A stretch of DNA of 64,000 bases from Actinobacteria bacterium OV320 (lineage in GTDB: Bacteria; Actinomycetota; Actinomycetes; Streptomycetales; Streptomycetaceae): the NCBI GenBank assembly GCA_001298545.1, contig LJCX01000029.1, positions 496,001-560,000 of the forward strand, written 5' to 3'. Positions 50,376 through 60,300 of this stretch are shown here, in pieces (the stretch's first letter is position 1; every line of letters begins with the position of its first letter). A program made the position numbers and the translations under genes. Under the pieces are notes generated by a model that had not been told where the DNA came from, did not search any database, and saw only the letters and a list, made by a program, of their open reading frames with translations.

Positions 50376-53063
50376 CTACAGGGCGCCCTTGCGGGTCAGG
50401 TGGTTGAAGGCCAGCCAGCCCGGCAGCACCGGCAGCCACAGCGTCAGCAGACGGAAGAGCAGCACCGCGGGAGCGGCGACCTCCTTGGGCAGGCCCACGG
50501 CGATCAGACCGACCGTCAGGGTCGCCTCGACGGCGCCGACACCGCCCGGTGTCGGGGCGGCGGAGCCGAGCGCGTTGCCGGCCAGGAAGACGACGGCGAC
50601 GCTGGCGATGCTGAGCGAGGTCGACTCGTCGCCGAACGCGCGGATCGACGCGTCCAGGCACATCACGAAGCATGCGGTGAGCAGGAGCATGCCGCCGATG
50701 CCGGTGACCAGCTTCTGCGGCCGCTGAAGCACGTCCAGCATGCGCGGCACGACACCGGCGAACAGGGACCGCACGCGCGTGACGACGAACTTGCGCAGGA
50801 ACGGCACCGAGGTCACCACGAGCACGAGCACAGCCACCGTGAGCAGACCCGCGATGACGGTGCGGGACGGCGACAGCGACGGCGTCTTCTCGGTACCGGT
50901 CAGATAGCCGAACGACAGCAGCATCAGGATGTGGCAGCCGAGCCCGAACAGCTGCGAGGCGCCGACGCTGGCCACCGCGAGGCCGGGGCGTACCCCCGCG
51001 CGCTGGAGGAAGCGGGTGTTGAGGGCGACCCCGCCGACCGCGGCCGGGGCCACGATCTTCACGAACGACCCGGCGACCTGCGCGGCCACGGTCCGCGGGA
51101 ACGGCACCCGCTCCGGCACGAAGCCCAGCAGGGCCATCGCCGCGGCGACGTAGCTCACCGCGGAGAACAGCACGGCCGCGGCCACCCAGCCCCACTCGGC
51201 GTTGGCGATGAGCGGGCCGAACTCGATGTGGGTGAGCTGTGTGAGCAGGAAGTAGGCGCCGATGGCACCGGCGATGAAACTCATCAGGGTGCGCGGCCGC
51301 ACCCGTTCCAGCCGGGCCGGCTCGACCGGGGCCTGCGGCCGGATCAGCAGCACCTCGTGCCGGATCTGGGTCAGCAGATCCTCCTCGCGGGCCTCTTCCA
51401 GCGCGTCGTCGATGGCCCGTTTCTCGGCCCGTGCCTCCGCGCGGACGGCCTTCTTGTCCGGCTTTTCGAGGACGACGGGCGCGGTGTCGTGCCCTGCCGC
51501 CTCCAGACGGGCCTGCTTGGCCTGCTGCGAGGCCTCCAGGACCGCCTCGCGTTCCCGCTGCGCACGCTCGCGTGCCAGTCGGCGCAGCGTCGCGCGCGTG
51601 GAGCGGGTCAGGGCGATGGGCTGGAGCATCGGCAGACAGTCCGCGACCGCGTCCGGTCCGAGCACGCCCACCGCGGAGGCCACCGCCCGTTCGGCGCCCA
51701 CCAGCAGGCCGAGCGTCGTCACCAGCTGGGCGACGTCCATGCGCAGCAGCAGGTCGCCGGCCGCGATCTCGCCGCCGCGCAGATCGGTGAGGATCACCGC
51801 GCCGGAACGATCCACCAGAATCGCGTCACCCGCGAGCCGGCGGTGCGCGATGCGCCGCGACTGGAGTGCCTGCACCTGGTGCCAGGTGTTGCGCAGCAGG
51901 TCGTCGGTGATCTCGTCGTCCGCCAGCGAGTCGAGGGTGCGGCCGCCGGTGTGCTCGTAGACGAGCATGACCGCGTCGGGACCGAGCTCCGAGGTCGCGA
52001 TCAGCTTCGGCGCGTTGGCGCCCGCCGCGATGGCCGCGTACGCGAGCAGCGCCTCCTGCTCGAGCGCCTGGCGCAGCGACTGGAGGCTGCTGCGGGTGGC
52101 GAAGCCGCGCAGGGTCAGATTGCGCCACGCCCGGTAGAAGAACCCCTGGGCCTGCTGTTCCCGGTCGACGACCGTGACGTCGAGGGGTGGACCGTCCTCC
52201 AGGGTGACGAAGTACCGTCTGCCCCGGTCGCTCTCCGCCGCCTCCGGCCCCTCCTCGCGGGCGGCGCTCACCGGGCGGAAGCCGACGTGCCGCAGGCCCG
52301 CCATCAGCGTCCGTCCCGTGGGACGCACGTTCGGGGAGCCGACCGCGTACAGCGTCCCGTACGCCACCGTCCAGCCGATCAGCACCGTGAGGATGATCGA
52401 GAACGGTGTCGTGTAGCCGGTGACCAGCATCGAGAAGGCGTCGAGGAGCAGCACGATCCACAGCACCGAGCGCCAGCGCGGCCGACGGGACATGCCGACG
52501 GCCGTCATATAGGCGATGACGGGCGCGAGGTAGCCGTGCACGGGGTCGGTGAGGGCGTGGATGTCACCGGGGGAGGGCTGGGTGAGCGCCTCCTGGATCG
52601 AGCCCGGGGCGGCCTTGGCGACCCACAGGTCGGTGGCGAGGGTCACACCGTGCGCGAGGACCGCGGCGAGGACGCCGTCGGCGATGCGCAGCCCGTCGCG
52701 TTTGATCAGCCGCTCGATCGCGAACGCGACCGGCACCAGCAGGATCGCGATGCTGGACGCCAGTCCGGCGATCTTGATGAGGAGATCGGGGGCCTGTCCG
52801 GTGCCCTTGTTGATGTCCTGTTCGAGACCCGAGGTCGTCCCGTGTGCGAAGGCGGCGATGCCCAGGAGCAGGGCCACGGCGAGCACGCCCACCAGCAGCC
52901 GCATCAGGTCGGACGGACGGTGCACGCGCGCGGGGAGCAGCGGTTCGTCGCCCTCGACCTCGTCGATGTGCACCTCTTCCCGTGCCTCGTCGGTGGTGTC
53001 CGGGCGCGGGGCAGCGTCAGAGGTGCTTTCCGCGCCCTCAGGATGCACGCCCTGCTGCTTCAT
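50376..53063 (-). CDS. Flippase-like membrane protein with degenerate kinase-like insert
   Basis: This 895-residue protein has a charged N-terminus and about six membrane helices up to residue ~250. A cytosolic middle region (about 290-580) and a C-terminal set of ~8 helices of the MprF-like flippase domain (UPF0104; TPGGVGAVEATLTVG near the end) follow. The middle looks like an APH/ABC1-type kinase: hinge MLVYEHTGG, then HRRLAGDAILVD where the catalytic Asp is Arg, and TDLRGGE in place of DFG. This implies a pseudokinase. ATG at 53063. Lipid or lipid-linked precursor movement is the family expectation. It is not coupled to the neighbouring peptidase. Confidence 0.85.
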   Translation of the reverse strand: MKQQGVHPEGAESTSDAAPRPDTTDEAREEVHIDEVEGDEPLLPARVHRPSDLMRLLVGVLAVALLLGIAAFAHGTTSGLEQDINKGTGQAPDLLIKIAGLASSIAILLVPVAFAIERLIKRDGLRIADGVLAAVLAHGVTLATDLWVAKAAPGSIQEALTQPSPGDIHALTDPVHGYLAPVIAYMTAVGMSRRPRWRSVLWIVLLLDAFSMLVTGYTTPFSIILTVLIGWTVAYGTLYAVGSPNVRPTGRTLMAGLRHVGFRPVSAAREEGPEAAESDRGRRYFVTLEDGPPLDVTVVDREQQAQGFFYRAWRNLTLRGFATRSSLQSLRQALEQEALLAYAAIAAGANAPKLIATSELGPDAVMLVYEHTGGRTLDSLADDEITDDLLRNTWHQVQALQSRRIAHRRLAGDAILVDRSGAVILTDLRGGEIAAGDLLLRMDVAQLVTTLGLLVGAERAVASAVGVLGPDAVADCLPMLQPIALTRSTRATLRRLARERAQREREAVLEASQQAKQARLEAAGHDTAPVVLEKPDKKAVRAEARAEKRAIDDALEEAREEDLLTQIRHEVLLIRPQAPVEPARLERVRPRTLMSFIAGAIGAYFLLTQLTHIEFGPLIANAEWGWVAAAVLFSAVSYVAAAMALLGFVPERVPFPRTVAAQVAGSFVKIVAPAAVGGVALNTRFLQRAGVRPGLAVASVGASQLFGLGCHILMLLSFGYLTGTEKTPSLSPSRTVIAGLLTVAVLVLVVTSVPFLRKFVVTRVRSLFAGVVPRMLDVLQRPQKLVTGIGGMLLLTACFVMCLDASIRAFGDESTSLSIASVAVVFLAGNALGSAAPTPGGVGAVEATLTVGLIAVGLPKEVAAPAVLLFRLLTLWLPVLPGWLAFNHLTRKGAL

Positions 53064-53251
53064 CGTCTCTTCTTGATCTCGTATCACCGGTGTCACCGCC
53101 CGCACGATGGTGGCATGCCCCACCGACACACGGGGGCATCAGGGTGCAAACGCGGGGGCGCACAGTCTGCCTGAAGCGCCGCCCGGGGGCGAGGGTCACA
53201 CAGGGTCGCGGGCCCGTCGCATTGTCGGTGCCGTGGGGCAGGATGGGGCGG

Positions 53252-53638
53252 ATGAGCGAGCAGAGCCTTCCGGACGACGCCCGCCCGGAGTACACGGACA
53301 CACTGCCGGAGTACGCCGAGCGGGTCCTCGAGGTCGCGGAGCTGATCCCGCCCGGGCGGGTCATGACGTACGGGGACGTCGCGGAGTGGCTGGAGGAGGG
53401 CGGGCCGAGGCAGGTGGGCCGGGTGATGGCCCTCTACGGCGGCGCCGTCCCCTGGTGGCGAGTGGTCCGCGCGGACGGGACGCTGCTCCCGGGCCACGAG
53501 CTGCGGGCGCTGGCCCGCTACCGCGCCGAGGGCACTCCTCTGAAGCAGGCGAGCAGGGCCGCGCAGGGGCACCTGCCGCGCCTCGACATGAAGCGGGCGC
53601 GGTGGGACGGCGGCGAGCGCGCGGAAGGTCACACCTGA
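53252..53638 (+). CDS. Alkyltransferase-like protein (ATL)
   Basis: This 128-residue protein has the DNA-binding domain of O6-alkylguanine-DNA alkyltransferase: VMTYGDVAEWL, a helix-turn-helix with VGRVMALY and VPWWRVVRADG. In true MGMT the last motif is PCHRV; here Cys is replaced by Trp (Trp68), the hallmark of ATL proteins. These bind alkylated guanine but do not repair it, and hand lesions to nucleotide-excision repair. ATG 53252 or 53243 could start it. Counterpart of Rv3204. It lies beside adnAB, within a DNA-repair region. Confidence 0.9.
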   Translation: MSEQSLPDDARPEYTDTLPEYAERVLEVAELIPPGRVMTYGDVAEWLEEGGPRQVGRVMALYGGAVPWWRVVRADGTLLPGHELRALARYRAEGTPLKQASRAAQGHLPRLDMKRARWDGGERAEGHT

Positions 53639-53931
53639 CAGCTTCCGCCATCGGGCGGCGCCGAGGGGACCTTGTGGCCCGTACGGGGGAAACGGCGCAA
53701 AGGGGGCACGTCCGCGGCATGGCGTACGTTCGAGGGACGAAGGACGTGCGTGGCATCCGGGCCGGGAGGAGTGTGAGGGCCGCGAGGGCCTCGAGAGAAG
53801 AATCGGAAGCCGTCCGTCCGGCCCGCTCGTCGGCGTAGCGTCGGCTGCACGCGTCCCTCTCATCCCGTGATCACCGCTCGCCCCGATCGGTGCTCCGTCA
53901 ACCAGTACACCCACCAGGACCGGCGAACCAC

Positions 53932-56900
53932 GTGAGCTCCTCTTCCTCCACCAGGCGCCCGTCGCACCCCCAGGGGCGACAGGGGGACCGTGGCGCTTAC
54001 CGGCTGGTGCGTACCCCGCCGACCCGGGTGGGCCCCCCTCGTCTGGACGCCGCACAGCGCTCCGTGGTTGACCACGGCGCCGGCCCGCTGCTCGTCCTCG
54101 CAGGCCCGGGCACCGGGAAGACCACCACGCTCGTCGAGTCCGTGGCGGCCCGGATCGCCCGCGGGGGCGACCCCGAGCGCATCCTGGTGCTCACGTTCAG
54201 CCGCAAGGCCGCCGTGGAGCTGCGGGACCGGATGGCGCACCGCATGGGCGCCGCCCGCGCGCCCCAGGCGACCACCTTCCACTCGTACTGCTACGCCCTG
54301 ATCCGCGCCCACCAGGACGCCGACCTGTTCGTGGAACCCCTGCGGCTGCTGTCGGGACCCGAGCAGGACGTGGCCGTCCGCGAGCTGCTCGAGGGCCAGC
54401 TCGACCTGCAACGGCTCGGTCTCGCACATGTGCGCTGGCCGGACGAGCTGCGTGCCTGCCTCACCACACGCGGCTTCGCCGACGAGGTCCGCGCGGTGCT
54501 CGCCCGCAGCCGCGAACTGGGCCTCGACCCCGCGGCCCTGGACGCCTTCGCGCACCGCATCGGCCGCCCCGACTGGCGCGCCGCCGCCGCCTTCCTCGCC
54601 GAGTACCTCGACGTGCTCGATCTGCACGGCGTGATCGACTACGCGGAACTCGTCCACCGCGCGGTCCTTCTCGCCCACCGCCCCGAGGTGGCCGAGCGGC
54701 TCGCCGCGCGGTACGACGCCGTGTTCGTCGACGAGTACCAGGACACCGACCCGGCCCAGGTCCGGCTGCTGCACGCCCTCGCAGGCGGCGGCCGCGGCCT
54801 GGTCGCCTTCGGCGACCCCGACCAGTCGATCTACACCTTCCGGGGCGCCGACGTGAACGGCATCCTGGACTTCCCCGACGCCTTCCCCCGCCCCGACGGC
54901 CGTCCGGCCCCCGTCGAGGTCCTGCGCACCTCCCGCCGCTCCGGTGGCGGTCTCCTGGCCGCCACCCGGCTGGTCACCCAGCGGATGCCCCTGACCCGCC
55001 TCCCGGCCGAGAAGGTGCGTGCCCACCGCGAACTGACCGCCGCCCGCGACGGCGGCCGCGTCGAGGTCTACACGTATCCGACCCCCGGCACCGAGCTGGA
55101 CAACGTCGCCGACATCCTGCGCCGCGCGCACCTGGAGGACGGCGTGCCCTGGCGCGAGATGGCCGTCCTGGTACGCGCCGGCTCCCGCACCATCCCGACG
55201 GTCCGCCGCGCCCTCACCGCCGCCGGTGTCCCCCTCGACATCGACGGCGACGATCTTCCCCTGCGCCACGAACCCGCCGTGGCACCCCTGCTGACGGCCC
55301 TGCGGGCGGTGGCGACGGCGGAGGCGTCCGCGCCGGCAGGGGACGAGGCCCCCGCGGCCGCCGCGGATGCCTGCTGGCTGGACACCGAGACCGCCCTCAC
55401 CCTCCTCGCCTCCCCGCTCGCCGGCATGGACGCCGCCGATCTGCGCCGCCTCGGCCGGGCCCTGCGAGAGGAGGAGCGCGCCGCGGGCAACGCGCTGCCG
55501 CCGCCCTCCGACGAACTGCTCACGCGCGCCCTGGCCGAGCCGGAGCGGCTGGTCGCCCACGACCCGACGTACGCGCGCGGTGCCCAGCGCCTCGGCGCGC
55601 TGCTGGCGACGGCCCGGCAGGGCCTCGCGCGCGGCGGTACGGCCGAGGAGGCCCTGTGGGCCCTGTGGGACGGCACGCCCTGGCCCACGCGCCTGGAGCG
55701 GGCCGCCCGGCGCGGCGGCGCGGCCGGGCGCAACGCCGACCGGGACCTGGACGCCGTGTGCGCGCTGTTCGCCACCGCCGCGCGCGCGGAGGAACGCACC
55801 GGCGGCCGGGGCGCCCTGAACTTCCTGGCCGAGATCGAGGCCGAGGACATCGCCGCCGACACCCTCACCCGGCGTGCCGTGCGCCCCGACGCCGTACGTC
55901 TGATGACCGCCCACCGTGCCAAGGGCCTGGAGTGGAGCCTGGTCGTCGTGGCAGGCGTCCAGGAAGGGCTGTGGCCGGACCTGCGCCGCCGGGGCTCCCT
56001 CCTGGAGGCGGACCGCATCGGGCGCGACGGACTCGCCGAGCCGCTCACCCCGGGCGCGCTGCTCGCCGAGGAGCGCCGCCTGTTCTACGTCGCCGCCACA
56101 CGCGCGCGGGAGCGGCTCGTCGTCACCGCCGTGAAGGCGCCCGCCGACGACGGCGACCAGCCCTCCCGCTTCCTGGCCGAACTCGGCGTCGAGCCCAAGG
56201 ACGTCACCGGCCGCCCGCGCCGCCCCCTGGCGGTCGCCGCGCTGGTCGCCGAACTGCGCGCCACGACGGTCGACCCACGGGCCTCCGCCACCCTCCGGGA
56301 GGCCGCCGCCCGCAGGCTGGCCCGGCTGGCCGCGCTCGCCGACGAGGACGGCAGGCCCCTGGTGCCGTCCGCCCACCCGTACCGCTGGTGGGGCATGTTC
56401 GAGCCGACCGAGAGCAAGGTGCCGCTGCGCGACCGCGACCAGCCCGTCGTGCTCTCCGGCAGCGCCCTCGACCAGCTCGCCAACACCTGTGCCCTCCAGT
56501 GGTTCCTCGGCCGCGAGGTGAAGGCGGACGCCCCCGCCACGGTCGCCCAGGGGTTCGGCAACGTGGTGCACGTACTCGCCGACGAGGTCGCCTCCGGGCA
56601 CACCCCGGCCGACCTCGACGTCCTCATGGAGCGCCTCGACTCCGTGTGGAACGCCCTCGCCTTCGACGCCCCGTGGAAGTCCGCGCAGGAGAAGGCACAC
56701 GCGCGTGTGGCGCTCGAACGCTTCCTGAAGTGGCATGTGATGGACCGCACCGGCCGCACACCGGTCGCCAGCGAGCACGACTTCGACGTCACCCTCGAAG
56801 CGGGCGAGTACGAGGTACGCATCCGCGGCCAGATGGACCGCGTCGAGGCCGACGCCGAAGGCCGTGCCTACGTCGTCGACTTCAAGACCGGCAAACACGC

Positions 56901-57255
56901 GCCGACCGCCCGCGAGGTGGAGCGCCACCCCCAGCTCGCCGTGTACCAGCTCGCCGTCCGCGAGGGCGCCGTCGACGAGGCCTTCGACGGCGTACGGCCC
57001 GCTCCGGGCGGTGCCGAACTCGTCCAGCTGCGGCAGAGCGCCGCCAAGCGGGACGGCGGCGAGAGCCTGCCCAAGGTGCAGGCGCAGGAAGCCATCGAGG
57101 GCGCGGCGGGGGAGTGGGTCGGTGACCTGCTCGCCACGGCGGCCGGCAAGGTCCTCGACGAGCGCTTCACACCGACCGCAGGCCAGCAGTGCACCCACTG
57201 CGCGTTCCGCGCCTCGTGCAGCGCGCGGCCCGAGGGACGGCACGTGGTCGAGTGA
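53932..57255 (+). CDS. adnA: AdnA-type helicase-nuclease subunit
   Basis: This 1107-residue subunit belongs to the actinobacterial AdnAB double-strand-break resection machine. A UvrD-like motor has GPGTGKTT (about 57-65), DEYQD (267-271) and FGDPDQSIYTFRG. The C-terminal RecB-type nuclease has MDRVEAD and VVDFKTGK (Asp983, Lys985). Cys853 plus Cys1087, Cys1090 and Cys1096 fit a 4Fe-4S staple as in AddB. In mycobacteria the AdnA motor is reported as dispensable for unwinding while its nuclease is used. GTG at 53932 is my choice; the SD is weak. A 293-bp spacer upstream holds no gene. It is followed by adnB after 104 bp. Confidence 0.92.
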   Translation: MSSSSSTRRPSHPQGRQGDRGAYRLVRTPPTRVGPPRLDAAQRSVVDHGAGPLLVLAGPGTGKTTTLVESVAARIARGGDPERILVLTFSRKAAVELRDRMAHRMGAARAPQATTFHSYCYALIRAHQDADLFVEPLRLLSGPEQDVAVRELLEGQLDLQRLGLAHVRWPDELRACLTTRGFADEVRAVLARSRELGLDPAALDAFAHRIGRPDWRAAAAFLAEYLDVLDLHGVIDYAELVHRAVLLAHRPEVAERLAARYDAVFVDEYQDTDPAQVRLLHALAGGGRGLVAFGDPDQSIYTFRGADVNGILDFPDAFPRPDGRPAPVEVLRTSRRSGGGLLAATRLVTQRMPLTRLPAEKVRAHRELTAARDGGRVEVYTYPTPGTELDNVADILRRAHLEDGVPWREMAVLVRAGSRTIPTVRRALTAAGVPLDIDGDDLPLRHEPAVAPLLTALRAVATAEASAPAGDEAPAAAADACWLDTETALTLLASPLAGMDAADLRRLGRALREEERAAGNALPPPSDELLTRALAEPERLVAHDPTYARGAQRLGALLATARQGLARGGTAEEALWALWDGTPWPTRLERAARRGGAAGRNADRDLDAVCALFATAARAEERTGGRGALNFLAEIEAEDIAADTLTRRAVRPDAVRLMTAHRAKGLEWSLVVVAGVQEGLWPDLRRRGSLLEADRIGRDGLAEPLTPGALLAEERRLFYVAATRARERLVVTAVKAPADDGDQPSRFLAELGVEPKDVTGRPRRPLAVAALVAELRATTVDPRASATLREAAARRLARLAALADEDGRPLVPSAHPYRWWGMFEPTESKVPLRDRDQPVVLSGSALDQLANTCALQWFLGREVKADAPATVAQGFGNVVHVLADEVASGHTPADLDVLMERLDSVWNALAFDAPWKSAQEKAHARVALERFLKWHVMDRTGRTPVASEHDFDVTLEAGEYEVRIRGQMDRVEADAEGRAYVVDFKTGKHAPTAREVERHPQLAVYQLAVREGAVDEAFDGVRPAPGGAELVQLRQSAAKRDGGESLPKVQAQEAIEGAAGEWVGDLLATAAGKVLDERFTPTAGQQCTHCAFRASCSARPEGRHVVE

Positions 57256-57359
57256 CAGACGCGTGTGACGGACCGCACCACTGGTGTTGACCTGCGCTTC
57301 TCTCCTTCTCTGCGGGCGATTTGTCATCGACTGTCAGTGCCCGCCGCTAGCCTCTCCCC

Positions 57360-60300
57360 ATGCCCGCCCGTATCAGCGATCCCGAGCAGCTCAAGGAGCT
57401 CCTCGGGATCCCCTTCACCCCGGAGCAGACGGCCTGCATCACCGCGCCGCCCGCCCCGCAGGTGATCGTGGCCGGAGCCGGGTCGGGCAAGACGACGGTG
57501 ATGGCCGCGCGCGTGGTGTGGCTGGTCGGCACCGGCCAGGTCGCCCCCGAGCAGGTCCTCGGCCTGACCTTCACCAACAAGGCCGCCGGAGAGCTCGCCG
57601 AGCGCGTCCGCAAGGCACTGGTCAAGGCGGGCGTCACCGACCCCGACCTCATCGACCCGGACAACCCGCCGGGCGAGCCGGTGATCTCCACCTACCACTC
57701 CTTCGCGGGCCGCCTGCTGACCGACCACGGTCTGCGCATCGGTCTGGAGCCGACGTCCCGCCTGCTCGCCGACGCCACCCGCTACCAGCTCGCCGCCCGT
57801 GTGCTGCGCGAGGCCCCCGGCCCCTACCCGTCGCTCACCCGCTCCTTCGCCGACCTGATCAGCGACCTCCTCGCGCTCGACGCCGAACTCGCCGAACACC
57901 TCGTCCGGCCCGAGGACCTGCGCGCGTGGGACGCCGCGCTGCTGAACGGCCTGGAGGGCGCCGGACTCACCAACGCCGACCTGCGCAAGGTGCCCGAGGC
58001 GGCCGCCGCCCGCCGCGAACTGGCCGAGCTGGTGCTGCGCTACCGGACCGCCAAGCGGGAGCGCGACCTGCTCGACTTCGGTGACCAGATCGCCCTGGCG
58101 GCCCGGCTCTCCCAGGTTCCCGAGGTGGGCCCGATCCTGCGCGAGGAGTTCCGGGTGGTCCTCCTCGACGAGTACCAGGACACCTCGGTGGCCCAGCGCA
58201 TCCTGCTGGCCGGCCTGTTCGGCGGCGGCACCGGACACCCCGTGACCGCCGTCGGCGACCCCTGCCAGGCCATCTACGGCTGGCGTGGCGCCTCCGTGGC
58301 GAACCTCGACGACTTCCCCGAGCACTTCGCGCACACCGACGGAAGCAGGGCGCGCCGCCAGTCGCTCAGCGAGAACCGCCGCAGCGGCGGCCGCCTCCTG
58401 GACCTCGCCAACGGCCTCGCCGAGCCGCTGCGCGCCATGCACGCGGGCGTGGAGGCCCTGCGCCCGGCCCCGGGTGCCGAACGCGACGGATTGGTGCGCT
58501 GCGCCCTTCTGAACACGCACGCCGAGGAGATGGACTGGATCGCCGACTCCATCGCCCACCTCGTGCGCACCGGCAAGGCACCCGGTGAGATCGCCGTCCT
58601 GTGCCGTACGGCCACCGACTTCGCGGAGATCCAGGGCGCACTGGTCGCCCGGGACATCCCCGTCGAGGTGGTGGGTCTCTCCGGTCTCCTGCACCTGCCC
58701 GAGGTCGCCGACCTGGTCGCCGTCTGCGAGGTCCTCCAGGACCCCGGCGCCAACGCCTCCCTGGTCCGCCTGCTCACCGGCCCGCGCTGGCGCATCGGCC
58801 CCCGCGACCTCGCGCTCCTGGGCCGAAGGGCACGGCTGCTCGTCACCCACGCGCGCGGGGGCGGCGACGACGACCCGGACCGCCGGCTCGCCGAGGCCGT
58901 CGAGGGGGTGGACCCGTCCGAGGTGATATCGCTCGCGGACGCCCTCGACACCTTCCTGGAGACGCCCCTGTACGGCGACGGCGGTGCCGGGTACGACGAC
59001 GGGCTGCCCTTCTCGCCGGACGCGCGCGTGCGGTTCGCGCGACTCGCCACCGAACTGCGCGACCTGCGCCGGTCCCTGGCCGACCCCCTGATGGACGTGC
59101 TGCACCGCGTCCTCGCCGTTACCGGCCTCGAGGTCGAACTGTCGGCGTCCCCGCAGGCCCTGGCCGCCCGGCGCCGCGAGACCCTGTCCAACTTCCTCGA
59201 CGTCGCCGCCTCCTTCGCCGCGAGCGAGAGCCAGGCGAGCCTGCTGGCCTTCCTCGGCTTCCTGCGCACCGCTGCCCAGTACGAGAAGGGCCTCGACAAC
59301 GCCCTCCCCGGCGGCGAGAACACCGTCAAGGTGCTCACCGCGCACAAGTCCAAGGGCCTGGAGTGGGACGTCGTCGCCGTCCCCGGCCTGGTCACCGGGA
59401 CCTTCCCCAGCGGCCAGGGCCGCGAGAAGTGGACCGCCCAGGCAAAGGTGCTGCCGCACGAACTGCGCGGCGACGCCGCCACCCTCCCCGACCTCGATTC
59501 CTGGGACGCGCGGGGCATGAAGGCCTTCCACGAGGCCATGAAGGACCACCAGCACACCGAGGAACTCCGCCTCGGGTACGTCACCTTCACCCGACCCCGC
59601 TCCCTGCTCCTCGGGTCCGGCCACTGGTGGGGCCCCACCCAGAAGAAGCCCCGCGGCCCGTCCGACTTCCTTCAGGAGCTGTACCGACACTGCGCGGCCG
59701 GGCACGGCGAGATCGAGGCCTGGGCGGACGAACCCGAGGAGGGCACGGAGAACCCCGTCCTGCACCGGCCGACGGCCGACCAGGTCTGGCCGCTCCCCCT
59801 GGACGACGACTCCCTGGCCCGCCGACGCGCAGCCGCCGAGACCGTCCTCGCCCACCTGGAGGACCTCGCCTCGCACCAGGACGGCAACCCCGGTGCCACC
59901 CACGACCCGGACACCTACGACGACCCGGACTGGCCCCCGCCACCGGACGAGGACGAGCTCTCCTACGGCTCCGAGTACGACGAGCCCGAGTACGGAGACC
60001 CCGAGTACGACGAGCCCGAGTACGGCGGGCCCGGGTACGACGACCCCGAGTACGGGTCGGACTCCTCGTACGACGAGTCCGGCCCGTTCGAAGACGCGCC
60101 CCTCGAGAACACCCCCCTCGCCGTGCCGCACCAGGCGACGGCCCCCGAGCTCCCCGTGACCCGCCCGCGCAGGAGGCCCTCCCTCACTCCTGAGGAAGCC
60201 CGCGCCGTCGCCTCCTGGGACCGTGACCTCGACGCGCTCGCCGGCGAGCTGCTCCGCGCCCGCCGCAGCGTCACGGACGTGACTCTTCCCACGACGCTGA

